The notes below the pieces were generated by a model. The model searched no databases. It was not told the origin of the DNA and was given only the letters and a program-made list of their open reading frames with translations. A DNA stretch of 64,000 nt from Shinisaurus crocodilurus (taxonomy: Eukaryota > Chordata > Lepidosauria > Squamata > Shinisauridae). Every line of letters starts with the position of its first letter. The stretch's first letter is position 1. Location of the stretch: contig CM037879.1 of NCBI GenBank assembly GCA_021292165.1, forward strand, positions 39,338,339-39,402,338, written 5' to 3'. Below, one piece after another: positions 40,915 through 51,192 of this stretch. A program made the translations under genes and the position numbers.

Positions 40915-41190
40915 CAAACTTGTGTTTACCACTGTAATATGCTCTATGTGGGGCTGCCTTTGAAATCTGTTCAGGAACTTCAGCTGGTCCAGAAACCTGT
41001 GGCCAGACTGTTGACCGGGGCCGGACACAGGGAGCACATTACATTACTCCCTTGTTACAACAGCTACACTGGCTACCGGTCTGTTTCGGGGCAGAATTCA
41101 AAGTGCTGGCATGACCTACAAAGTCCTACATGGCTTGGGACCAAGCTATGGCTGCTCCCAGGCTCTGGAACTCCTTGCTGAGAGAGGCTA
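40915..41190 (+). mobile_element. L2 ORF2 C-terminal fragment
   Basis: Translation contains Y-H-C-N-M-L-Y-V-G-L-P-L-K-S-V-Q and L-V-Q-K-P-V-A-R-L-L-T-G-A-G. Interrupted downstream by a Sauria SINE. Confidence 0.85.
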
Positions 41191-41192
41191 GG

Positions 41193-41385
41193 TTGGGAGA
41201 TCCGGGTTCCAGTCCCCGCTCGGCCATGACGCTCACTGGGTGACTTTGGGCCAGTCACTGACTCTCAGTCTAACCTACCTCACAGGGTTGTTGTGAGGAT
41301 AAAATGGAAAGGAGAATTATGTAACCTGCCTTGGTCTCCTTGCAGAAAAAAAGGTGGGATATAAATATAATAAATAAATAAATAA
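41193..41385 (+). mobile_element. Sauria SINE, 5'-truncated
   Basis: Starts at GGGAGATCCGGGTTCCAGTC, then the conserved body and ATATAAATATAATAAATA tail. Inserted in an L2. Confidence 0.94.
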
Positions 41386-41394
41386 GCAAGCTGA

Positions 41395-41560
41395 CAGGGA
41401 TTTCAATTGTAATTTATTTCCCTTATTGTTGTGTTTTCAATTTCTTTATGTTATGTTTTAATTAAGATTTTGTTTTTACTCTGGATTTTATTGTCAGCAT
41501 CTTTGAGTGACACCTTTTTTTGCAGAAAGGTGGGATATAAGTTAAATAAATAAATGCAAA
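41395..41560 (+). mobile_element. LINE 3' UTR and tail (L2-type)
   Basis: TTGTGTTTTCAATTTCTTTA, GTTTTTACTCTGGATTTTAT and AGGTGGGATATAAGTTAAAT then (AAAT)n. Likely the tail of the L2 starting at 40915. Confidence 0.55.
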
Positions 41561-41691
41561 TACATATATACATACATACATTCTAGCCCTTTGAAGCGAT
41601 GCAGAGGTGCCATCAGCATCCCATGCAAGGGTGGAAGAGGATCGAGACCGAGGCCAAAGTTCAGTTTCTTTCTCCCCCCCCCCCCCGCAAA

Positions 41692-41856
41692 CAGAGCCGG
41701 TGCTACCATTAGGCCAACTAGGCAGCTGCCTAGGGCGCAGGGCTAAAGGGGGCGCCAGAAACACCTTGAAAAAAAAATACAGCGCTCTCAAGTGGGAAGG
41801 GGGGCGCTAAATATCTGATCTTGCCTAGGGCACCAAACTGCCTTGCACTGGTCCTG
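41692..41856 (+). mobile_element. GC-rich hAT element, internally deleted (copy 4), TSD cccgcaaa
   Basis: Starts CAGAGCCGGTGCTACC and ends TTGCACTGGTCCTG, with a perfect 8-bp duplication cccgcaaa (41684-41691 and 41857-41864). Only the two ends remain (165 bp) and the GC-rich core is gone. Confidence 0.93.
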
Positions 41857-42019
41857 CCCGCAAAAAAAACGTTAGGTGTTGCTTGACTCAACAATCTTTT
41901 CTTGTGGAGGTGGCTTTAATATTGAATTTATTTTATTGTCTCTATTTTCCATGGAAGGGTAGAGAGGTGGTAGGACAGAAAGTAAAGGAGCGCATAAGCC
42001 AGTACGGGATGCTTGGATT

Positions 42020-42188
42020 TAGGGCAGCATCTAATGCGACACTACCACTAGCATAAATGGCATTGTGCTAGTAGAAACGACCTCTATTGCAACACCAATA
42101 GGGCTTGCTGGTGTGATGGGTTTCCCCGGAAAACCTATCGTACCAGCAAGCACTACTGATGTTGCAAGAGAGGTAGTTTATGCCAGCT
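42020..42188. mobile_element. Palindromic element, left part (host of the hAT at 42189)
   Basis: GGCAGCATCTAATGC and internal inverted copies GTGCTAGTAGAAACGACCTC / GAGAGGTAGTTTATGCC. The right end lies at 42550-42590 (TTTTGCACTGAATATTGCCC). Related to 16625-16960. Confidence 0.55.
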
Positions 42189-42541
42189 CAGGGGTGGGCA
42201 ACTTCTGGAGATTCAGGGGCCATTTTTGCTCCCCGTGCCCCTGCTGGGAGAGCTGCAGGAGAGACTGGGACAGCTGCAGTGCAGTCTGTGGGACGCCACC
42301 CCAGAAACGGGCCAAAATTGCTGGTTTGCCACTGAAATTCAGTGGCAAACCACTTTGTAATGCTACAGAGAGTTGCAATGGTTAAACAAGCATAATTTGG
42401 TCTTTGGGGCACTCCATAGCTGCTATAGACACCATTTTAAAAATGTTTTTGAATTGGGGGGGTGTACCAGGGTTGGTGGGAGCCACAGCAGGGGCACCGG
42501 GGGTTGCATGCGGCCCACGGTCTGCACATTGCCCACCCCTG
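42189..42541. mobile_element. hAT element (CAGGGGTGGGCAA...TTGCCCACCCCTG)
   Basis: Exact 13-bp terminal inverted repeats. The flanks tgccagct and tgctagca match at 6 of 8 positions, fitting an aged 8-bp duplication. Inside, GGTTTGCCACTGAAATTCAG folds on itself. Confidence 0.85.
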
Positions 42542-42594
42542 TGCTAGCACAACATAATTTTTGTTAGCTGTAGTTTTGCACTGAATATTGCCCT

Positions 42595-43856
42595 TACCCT
42601 CCAAGGAGAACCATTCTCCCATGCAAGCTCAAGCCTCTCACATATTTTTCTTTTCCCGTGGGTTGTAATACCACCTGTGAATTGAAGCTGCAGTCAGAGA
42701 TTTAATCAGACTGGCTATTTCTGGATGAAACTCATTATCGTACCTTGTAATTAAAACTGGGGTCATGATACACACTTTTGGCAGGTTAAGCTGTGAATGG
42801 AGACGTTTCTTTTTATCTTCCTTTACCCTCATTTGTTTGGAGAGGCTTTCTTCTTTCTAGTTTTTTTTTTTTTTTAAAGGCAAATTGTTTGTGTCTTAGC
42901 TGCTTGAAATCTTACAGTTGAAAGATGAAAGAAAGCGATTCATGAGGCAACCAGCATGCCGGCACCTTCCTGACAATTATGCCGGAGAGAGAACTAGCAG
43001 GAACGGAAGAGATCTCTGCCCGTGTTGGCCACATTTCGTGAGCGCACTCATTCGTTACGCCAGCCTGCTGTCAACTTTTGAGGAATTGCCAGAGAGATCT
43101 GAATCTGTTCCCACTGAATTTAAGAAGTAAAATACTTGACAATCTCAGTTGCATAATTTTCCCCAGCTGCGATGCTAGAGGTGGCTGTTAGCGATCCCTG
43201 CGTACAGCCTGGTTCACATAAGCCCTTTTCACACACTACCTTGAACCCGTGGAGAGCAGGATGGTGAATACAACTCTGTTCCTCTTTCCATGCATTCAGC
43301 TGCCTGCCTGCATAGAACCAGTGGTGTAGTTAGGTAATTTTAAACTCCGGACATACCGTAATGATCTTACGGGAACACCCCTGTTTAGGTGGTAATGTGT
43401 ATTGCTTCTCTTTAAATATGAGCCCGTTCTGCTGGGTGGGGACCTGGTCTTCTGCCCCAAAGTGTTCCCTGGTGGCACCGGTGCCGTCATAGTTCTTGTC
43501 TAGATTGCAGGCAAATGCTTTTTTATTCTTTTGTCACTTTGGCGGTATCCTGTTTGTTTAACAGGGTTTCTTTTTTTTTTTCTTTTCTGCAGCTATTCTG
43601 CTGCTGTGTCTTTGTTTTTGTATTTTAATGTTTGGCGTTTGTTTGTTTGTTTGTTTGTTTTTGGTTGAAATTGGTTTGGTTTCTGATATGATGATTTATA
43701 TTACAGTTATTGTCGGACACTCCGACATATTTCTTGGAAAGCAGGGTGTCCATAATTTAGTAAAATAAATGAAAGAAAAATGGGTATTTGGTACAATTTC
43801 AAATTCAGCATTATGAGAAGCTCAGCTTGCTTTCTTGCCTTCTTCTCCAACACTTA
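42595..43856. other. Repeat-poor block; no gene recognised
   Basis: Poly-T runs (42862, 43570) and a (GTTT)n run at 43638-43660. 42640-43140 looks single-copy. Open frame 42918-43130 has no domain. Confidence 0.35.
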
Positions 43857-43998
43857 GATTTCATAGATTTCATAGATCACAGAGTTGGAAGGGGCCTACA
43901 AGGCCATCGAGTCCAACCCCCCTGCTCAATGCAGGAAACCAGAGGAGGGGTCTCCCATCCAAGTAACAACCAGGCCTGACCCTGCTTAGCTTTCCACA
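43857..43998 (-). mobile_element. CR1 3' end, minus strand
   Basis: TTTCATAGATTTCATAGATC, GAGTTGGAAGGGGCCTACAA and CCATCCAAGTAACAACCAGG. Longest of the three CR1 tails, colinear with 28795-28922. Confidence 0.9.
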
Positions 43999-44245
43999 AA
44001 CCCGGGGCAAGCCCTTGCCCATATTATTAATACCCTGGAGAGTTATAGAGCTGTATCATCGGGATACAAGGGAGACAACCATAAATCAGAGACAGTGCAT
44101 GCGGTGGTATCGTGGAGGGGGAAGGTAGGGGAATGTAGCTCTGGGACTCTGAGCCGAGCGGGAGCCCCAGAGTAATCGATGAATCCTCCTTGCTCTGACA
44201 AGTCAATGAGGTAACAATGAGGTTTTCAACGTTTACTGTTGGTTG

Positions 44246-44597
44246 CAGTGCGGATTGGCACCAAAGGTAGGCATGGTTGTGCACCTGCTGAGAGCCCCCC
44301 CCCCAGCAGGGGCCCATGACAAGAGTCCACCATTGCAAAATGCTTGTTCCCCTGCCTCTCGCTTTGGCCCAGACAATTGTGGTGGTGAGAAGGAGGAGCA
44401 GTAGATGCCACATGGCCTACTTGCTCAGTGCCTCTCTCCCTGTCAAGCAAGCAAGTGGTGGCAATGATGAGAAAGAGGGTGAGGAGCAAGAGCAGCTGGT
44501 GGCAATGGTTGTGAGAAGGTAGACTCACTGAGGAGGGGACCTATAGAGAATGTCTTGCCTACGGGTCCTCAAGAACCTTGGAGTTGGCTTTCCACTG
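44246..44597 (+). mobile_element. Family X repeat (copy 2)
   Basis: Starts CAGTGCGGATTGGCACC and ends GGCTTTCCACTG, which gives weak CAGTG inverted ends. The interior matches 37995-38355 (GGCATGGTTGTGCACCTGCT, CTGTCAAGCAAGCAAGTGG). Confidence 0.7.
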
Positions 44598-45326
44598 ATT
44601 GGCACAGAGAAATTCAGAGAATAAAGAGGATACTTGAGCAGAGGCTGGATACTTCTTTCCTCTTCTTTGAAGGGCCTCCTATTTCACACTAGTAATTTAA
44701 ATGGTAACACTTTTTTTTTTTTTTTTGCAAGCCTGTTTGCATTTCTGATTAAAAACTAAAGGTTGCATTTCATCTGGCTGGATTAAAAATCCAATGCATG
44801 TTACAAGTTGTACCAATGCAGCCAGAAGAAAACACCACTGAGTTCAATGGGGCTTACTCCCAGGGGAGTATGCATTGGATCACAGTCATGCCTTGTAAAC
44901 TGAGTTGTCAGGTTTTATTTATTAGTGGTTGGCTTGTTGGCTTGCCGGTGTTTTATGATAGTGTTTTAAACCAGAGTGTGAGCTCCTTTTAGTATAAATG
45001 AAAGAAAAAGTGGTGGCTATGGATTTTCCTTTGGGGCGTGGCTATGGGAGCTGTTATGATAAGCTCTTGGACTTCAAAATTTACCACTACACCACTGGGT
45101 AAAATGTTAACTTACCACAGGGCATCCAAGACACACTTGAATTGCCTTCTCTGCTGTTTTAAAAACCAAACGGGTGTTTGTTCTTTTGGTTAAAGATACA
45201 CAAATGTCCTACAATTAGTTATCAACAGTTCACAGTATACCTCAGCAGCGTGTAAAACAGCAGGCTGTGTGTGGCACGGCATCTTACGGGGGAAGAGATG
45301 AACCCACTCATGTGTTAAAAGCATGA
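44598..45326. other. No gene recognised; MITE fragment near 44830-44885
   Basis: TGAGTTCAATGGGGCTTACT and GAGTATGCATTGGATCA mark a short-element fragment. The rest is unassigned. Confidence 0.35.
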
Positions 45327-45668
45327 GTGATGGGGTTGCAGGACTTGCCCCCCTCCTCACCTTTGATTGATTATATTTATCTCAAGGAGCGTCTCCAGCA
45401 ACATCAAGTAGGCCGCTCAACAAGATCCGCCATGGATGGCCTTCTCCTTGTCCCATCAGCCAGAGCAGCCAGGCTGGAGGGGACTAGGAAGAGGGCCTTT
45501 TCTGTGGCGGCCCCCAAACTGTGGAACTCTCTCCCCAGTGACTTCCTCCATGCCCCCTCCTTGATGAGCTTCCACCATTCATTAAAAACATGGCTTTTCA
45601 GGCAGAAATATGGGGTGGGTTAGGATTTTAACATTTTATACTGTTTTAAGTGTATTTTAATCTGTTTT
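45327..45668 (+). mobile_element. L2 ORF2 C-terminus and 3' UTR, interrupted by a LINE
   Basis: The frame 45327-45623 contains G-T-R-K-R-A-F-S-V-A-A-P-K-L-W-N-S-L-P and S-L-K-T-W-L-F, the L2 C-terminal signature. The 3' UTR is cut at 45668 and resumes at 46419 (GTACATTGCCCAGAGCGGCC) to the (AAAT)n tail ending ~46512. Confidence 0.9.
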
Positions 45669-46330
45669 CTCGAATGAAACATAGAGTGTTCGAGGATCGG
45701 GATATTTGTAAGAAGACCAAAACACTGGTTTATGAAGCCATTGTATTACCAACTTTATTGTATGCCTGCGAAACATGGACTATCTATAAACGTCACTTCC
45801 ACCTCCTTGAAAGGTTTCATCAACGTTGCCTCCGGAAAATCCTGCGAATTACTTGGGAAGATAGACGAACAAATGTCAGTGTACTGGAAGAAGCAAAGAC
45901 TACTAGCATTGAAAAAATGATCCTTCAACGCCAACTTCAGTGGACTGGTCATGTTGTTCGAATGCCTGACTGCCGTCTCCCAAAGCAGTTACTTTACTCC
46001 CAACTCAAGGATGGAAAGCGGAATATCGGTGGTCAATATAAGAGGTTTAAAGATGTTCATAAGGCTAATCTAAAAAAATGCAATATAAACATCGAAAACT
46101 GGGAAGCTCTGGCCCATGAACGATCTAAATGGAGGTTGGCCTTTCACAAAGGTTCCATGGACTTTGAAGAAGCCCGAGTGCAAGGTGAAAGGGAGAAACA
46201 TGCTAAGCGAAAAGCACGTCAAATGAATCCTTTACAGGACCATCTTCTATCTGGTAACCTGTGTCCTCACTGTGGGAAGCTGTGTGGATCTAGAATTGGC
46301 CTCCACAGTCACTTACGGACCCATCGCTAG
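45650..46330 (+). CDS. LINE ORF2 C-terminal domain with zinc finger, open to its natural stop
   Basis: The frame is intact for about 220 codons. The first few belong to the host L2. It contains L-Y-A-C-E-T-W-T (post-RT thumb region), L-L-E-R-F-H-Q-R-C-L-R-K-I-L, W-T-G-H-V-V-R-M, G-G-Q-Y-K-R-F-K-D, a Lys/Arg-rich stretch and a terminal C-P-H-C-G-K-L-C...H-S-H-L-R-T-H-R finger. The finger spacing (C-x2-C-x~12-H-x3-H) fits a classic C2H2 nucleic-acid-binding finger. It is not functional alone, because the endonuclease and catalytic reverse transcriptase core are missing. Confidence 0.88.
   Translation: MYFNLFSRMKHRVFEDRDICKKTKTLVYEAIVLPTLLYACETWTIYKRHFHLLERFHQRCLRKILRITWEDRRTNVSVLEEAKTTSIEKMILQRQLQWTGHVVRMPDCRLPKQLLYSQLKDGKRNIGGQYKRFKDVHKANLKKCNINIENWEALAHERSKWRLAFHKGSMDFEEARVQGEREKHAKRKARQMNPLQDHLLSGNLCPHCGKLCGSRIGLHSHLRTHR
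45659..45668. repeat. 10-bp target-site duplication, left
   Basis: AATCTGTTTT, identical to 46419-46428; flanks LINE copy C. Confidence 0.88.
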
Positions 46331-46418
46331 AGTCTACACAATCTTCTTTAGAATTTCCTCCTTTTATCCTGAAAGACAATCTTACTCGGTCACGAGTGAT
46401 CGCCTGATGATGATGATG
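45669..46418 (+). mobile_element. 5'-truncated APE-type LINE (copy C), nested in L2
   Basis: A 750-bp insertion bearing the last ~215 codons of ORF2, the 3' UTR (ATCTTACTCGGTCACGAG) and a (TGA)n tail. It lies between exact 10-bp duplications. Same family as copies A and B. Confidence 0.93.
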
Positions 46419-46514
46419 AATCTGTTTTGTTTCATTGTATGTTGTACATTGCCCAGAGCGGCCGGGTACCGGCTAGATGGGCGATTTAGAAATACAATAA
46501 ATAAATAAATAAAT

Positions 46515-46632
46515 AAATAAATAAAATATTTCTATCCCGTCTTTTTTCCTGCAAAGAACCCAATGTGGCTTACATAATCCTCCTCCTCCTCTCTATTTTA
46601 TCCTCACAACAGCCCTGTGAGGTAGGTTAGGC
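46515..46632 (-). mobile_element. Sauria SINE 3' half, minus strand
   Basis: TTTCTATCCCGTCTTTTTTC, ACCCAATGTGGCTTACATAA and ACAGCCCTGTGAGGTAGGTT, ending abruptly at the start of a hAT remnant. Confidence 0.9.
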
Positions 46633-46752
46633 TTTATAGGAGCTATCCATGGTGCTGAACTCCATCCCCAGGATAGGGCTCCTATAAAGCTCAAACAAAA
46701 AGTTGCAATGGATAAGGAGCCCCACCGACACAGGGGTCACCAGCCTCCACTG
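46633..46752. mobile_element. hAT foldback (GGAGGCTGGTG family), left-truncated
   Basis: TTATAGGAGCTATCCATGG and the right end GGTCACCAGCCTCCACTG. Left end lost at the SINE junction. Confidence 0.8.
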
Positions 46753-47145
46753 TTTACAATACACATGCCGATTTCCTCATGTGCAGCTTGCCTACACAAG
46801 GGGGGATCCTGACTGGCCCAGGAGCGAACGCTGAGCCTGCAGATGTGCCATGTGGTCCACATGAACATGTGGCAGGACAGGACTATGAACAGCAGTCTGA
46901 GATGAAGCCAGAAGCTGGGATACAGGAGCTGTAGGACAGGCCAGTAATCATGATCAAAGAGAAAGCCAGAACTGGAGGATAACCGGAGACGCTGGAATAC
47001 GCCAGAGCTCTGGAAGACCTTGTTGCTCTGATTCAACTAGAAATGGAAGCCCTCTCATACCCCTTCCTGTCCAGGAAGCTCCAGTGGCCAGCCTGAGTGG
47101 GTGGAGTCAGTCCAGGACTTGAGGGGACTTTACTCAGAAGGCTGC

Positions 47146-47530
47146 CACCCCGTGGCAGCTCCAGGTTTCTGAGGGCCCGTGGGCAAGGCACCCTCAATGG
47201 GGCCCCTCCCTCAGCGAGTCTACCTTCTCGCTGCCATCGGCACCAGCTGCTCCTCCTCCTCCTCCTCTTTCTCATCATTGCTGCCACTTGCTTGCTTGAC
47301 CGGCAGAGAACCCGCGAACAAGCAGGCAGCGGCAGCTACTGCGCCTCCTTCTCGCCACTACCGTTTTCAAGGCCAGAGCGAGGGGCAGGTGAACAAGCAG
47401 GTTGCAAGGGTGAAGAGGAAGAGCAGCTCCAGGGGGCTTTTCTCAGTGGGCTCCTGCTGCGGTGTGGGCCCTCAGCAGGTGGCCAACCACGCCTGCCCTG
47501 GGCACTGGCCCTGTTGCCACCTGTCGCCTA
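47146..47530 (-). mobile_element. Family X repeat (copy 3), minus strand
   Basis: Reverse of the family: AGCTCCAGGTTTCTGAGGG, CTCATCATTGCTGCCACTTG, and GGCCAACCACGCCTGCC at the other end. More GC-rich and slightly longer than the others. Confidence 0.7.
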
Positions 47531-47958
47531 GTGGCCCACCACACAAGGCAGCTGTCCACAGGTCCCAGCAGCCCCTGACTCAGTGGTGCCAGGGAGGGAG
47601 GGCGAGCCCTTGTGGCCTCGCAGCCCCCACACCCATCCTTTTAACACACGAAGGGGTTTGTCCTACCCTCCCATTAGGGTTCATACCCCTGCATTTATTG
47701 ACATGTGCACTAGTTCACCAGAAACAAGAGCCACCGACCCAATGAGAGTTTTATTTCTTTACAACATTTATGTACCGAACTGTCTCTGGGGAGGGGTCTG
47801 AATCCTGAAGAATGACAACTAGCAAATTACTCTAAGGCATTTTTAACAATACACTCCCCAAACGCAAAGACGCAGACAAAAATAGTGACAGAAATTTACC
47901 AAAGAGGGTCCCTATTGTAAACAGGGACAGTTATTGCAAATTAAACTTCAGTTCCAGC
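47531..47958. other. No gene recognised
   Basis: Short featureless frames only (for example 47583-47801). Confidence 0.35.
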
Positions 47959-47960
47959 TA

Positions 47961-48219
47961 CAGTAATACCTTGGATTGCAAGCATAATTCGTTCCGGAAC
48001 CGTGCTTGTAATCCAAAACACTCTTATATCAAAGCGAGTCACTGGTGGGTGTGAACGGGGCCGATTTTGGCCTGCAACGCCTGCTCGAGGCGAGCAGTTA
48101 CATCCCTACGGGACTACTTGTATTGCAAGACGTCGCTTGTTTATCAAGTCAAAATTTATTTAAAAATTTTCTTGTCTTGCAAAACGCTCTCAGACCAAGT
48201 TACTTGCAATCCAAGGTAT
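47961..48219. mobile_element. Tigger/pogo-like MITE (copy 2)
   Basis: TA then CAGTAATACCTTGGATTGCA at the left. On the right is CTTGCAATCCAAGGTAT, with the last ~5 bp of the terminus altered. Interior GTTCCGGAACCGTGCTTG and TTTTCTTGTCTTGCAAAACG pair with the 36219 copy. Confidence 0.78.
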
Positions 48220-48224
48220 CTGAA

Positions 48225-49166
48225 AGAACATAGTTTTACAGTAAAGTACTGGCTGATTGGCAACCTGAGATGCAAAATGAGCAAAAATTCTCCCGATGCA
48301 TTCCTCTTAATTAAAATGTGGGAACCCTTGAGTTCAGGGGAAAGTAGATGAGAATTCTCCTAGTAACACTATAGCATGATTCACCAGTACAGTCACAAGG
48401 TTGCTTGGCTTCTATTATATGCCACAACTGATGATCATCAGATTAACAGTTAAGGGTAATCAGATCCAAACATTCCTTTGTGGTTAAACTGCTAAGCATT
48501 CCATCTGTCTTCTTACAACTTCTTGCAACATGTGTTGCTGCAGGAGTGTTGAGTCAGTCATTTCACATCGCCACAGCAAAATTAGGTTTGTGGGCTCCAG
48601 AAAAACTTCTGCTGCTACTGTGCCCATAAACACCTACCCTGTAGGGAAAAGGCTACAACAACCAGGGTCCTGGATTGCTTTGGATTGAACAACAAAGCTC
48701 AGTTTAGGGCCATAACTGAATTAATCGTAAGCTGTTAACTTTATTACACTGAGATACAAATGGTTCTGCTGAGCTGCAGAGCCTACTTTGGAAGGAAGTC
48801 AGAAAAAGCCAAATACAGCCTCACATACTCTTGGAACAGCCCCCCCCCCCCATTAATAACCTATGCATCTTAACAATTCACTCAGGCACGGGTTTGTTCT
48901 AGGATGCTGCAGCATGCAGTGCTCCTCTTCAGGGTAGGAATTTATGAATCAGTCGATATCTGGTCCATGTCACTTTTGCGTGTATTAAATCAGAAGTCCA
49001 TTCTGTCCAGTTTCTGCATAATTCTGTGAATCTCTCCCCCACCCCCATTGCATGAAAATTACCATTTATTTTCATATGCCACTTTCCCTAACATGTGCTC
49101 TTTTGTACATATCTTTCCCTAAGATCTGCATTCTGTATACATTTTATTTCTGTCTTTCCATAACTC
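48225..49166. other. Repeat-poor block; no gene recognised
   Basis: Single-copy-looking sequence with a poly-C run at 48841. No open frame with features. Confidence 0.35.
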
Positions 49167-49416
49167 TATTTATTTATTTTATTTATTTATTATATTTCTA
49201 CCCCGGCTTTTTTCCTGCAAAGAACCCAAGGCGGCTTACATTATCCTCCTCCTCCTCCTCCATGTTATCCTCACAACAACCCTGTGAGGTAGGTTAGGCT
49301 GAGAGTCAGTGACTGGCCCAAAGTCACCCAGTGGGTTTCATGGCCGAGCGGGGACTAGAACCCGGATCTCCCGAGTCCCAGCCCAACACTCTCACCACTA
49401 CGCCACACTGGCTCTC
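49167..49416 (-). mobile_element. Sauria SINE, full length, minus strand
   Basis: All three parts are present: (ATTT)n tail, AACCCAAGGCGGCTTACATT, GTGAGGTAGGTTAGGCTGAG, the B-box complement GGGGACTAGAACCCGG and the head CACTACGCCACACTGGCTCTC. Confidence 0.96.
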
Positions 49417-49534
49417 TATGGAATGTGCAATCTTTGAGCTAATAACTGCATTGCAAAATTCGGAGAACTGTGCAATCTGAAGGTTAACTGTGTTCTGGTC
49501 TGCATACTAGTCCAGGAACTGCAATGAAGACTGA

Positions 49535-51192
49535 GTATGCTGGGCCAGGGAGGTGATCAATGCCCTTTTGCGAGTGGGAGTGGTCCCATACCACAAGAAA
49601 GAAGCAGTGGTGAGGCCACTCCTGAGGAAAGCCTCCCTGGACCCGGAAGTTCTTAATAACTTTAGGCTGGTAGCGAATGTTCCTTTCCTGGGCAATGTCC
49701 TTGACTGGGTAGTGGCCAACCAGCTCCAGGTGCTCTTGGATGAGACTGATTATCTGGATCCATTTCAGTCGGGGTTCAGGCCTGGTTTTGGCATGGAAAC
49801 TGCTTTGGTCGCCCTGTATGATGACCTATGTCGGGATAGAGACAGGGGGAGTGTGACCCTGTTGATACTCCTGGATCTCTCAGCGGCTTTTGATACCATC
49901 AACCATGGTAACCTCCTGGGGCGGCTGTCTGAGTTGGGAGTTGTGGGTACTGCATTGCAGTGGTTCCACTCCTACTTGGATGGCCAGCTCCAGAAGGTGG
50001 TGCTTGGGGAATACTGCTCACCCCCATGGACTCTCCAGTATGGAGTTCCTCAGGGGTTGGTCTTATCCCCCATGATATTCAACATATACATGAAACCTCT
50101 GAGTGGGGTCATCCAGAGTTTTGAAGTGTGTGGCCATCAATATGCTGATGACACACAACTCTATCTCTCCTTTTCATCTTCAGCAGGTGAGGCTGTGGAT
50201 GTGTTAAACCAGTGCCTGTCTAAAACAATGGACTGGATGAGGACCAACAAACTGAAGCTCAATCCAGGCAAGACTGAGATGCTGTTAGTGGGTGGTTCCT
50301 CTGACCAGATGGAGGGTGTTCAAGCTGTTCTGGATGGGGTTGCACTCCCCTTGAAGGAGCAGGTCCGTAACTTGGGGGTTCTTCTTGAGCCAACTTTGTC
50401 ACTTGAGGCTCAGGTGGCCTCAGTGGCACGGCGTGCCTTCTACCTGCTCTGGCTGGTGGCCCAGCTACACCCCTATCTGGACAGGGATAGTCTGATTTCA
50501 GTAATCTACTGCTCTGGTAATCTCTAAGCTAGACTACTGCAATGCACTTTATGTGGGGCTGCCCTTGAAGACTGTTCAGAAGCTGCAGCTTGTGCAAAAT
50601 ACGGCAGCCAGACTCATCACTGGGACTAGAAGGTCCAAACATATAACACCAGTTCTGGCCTGCTTGCACTGACTGCCTGTATGCTTCCAAACCTGAATCA
50701 AGGTGCTCATCTTAACCTTTAAAGCCCTACAAGACTTGGGACCACAATACTTGACGGAATGCCTCAATCTACCCAGACACTATGGTCAACATCTGGGGCC
50801 TTCCTCTGACTGCCACCTCCGAGGGAGGCTTGGAAGGCAGCGACAAGGGAGAAAAGGCAGCGACAATGCCTTTTCTGTGGTAGCCCCCCAACTCTGGAAC
50901 AAACTCCCCCCCCTGAGGCCCGCCAGGTGCCAAGTTTACTATCTTTTCAGTGCCAGGTTAAGACTGCCCTCTATGTTGATGCTTCTAACAACTCTAAATA
51001 GTGCATGGTGGGGTGGTTATTTTAAACTTTTTTACTGGTCACATTGTGTTAACTTGTTTTAGCTATTTGTGTCATTTTTTAAATTTGGTTTAATTTTTTT
51101 ATAATGATTTTATTGTGTATATTTTATATTGTATTGTGTTTTTTACTGATTGTTGTAAACCGCCCAGAGAGCTTCGGCTATTGGGTGGTATA

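Noticed and set aside
47097..47745. Leu/Ile-rich frames that resemble membrane segments (also near 38000, 44226, 58585)
   Set aside because: They recur at each copy of repeat family X in different frames, so they are shadows of a repeat and not membrane proteins.
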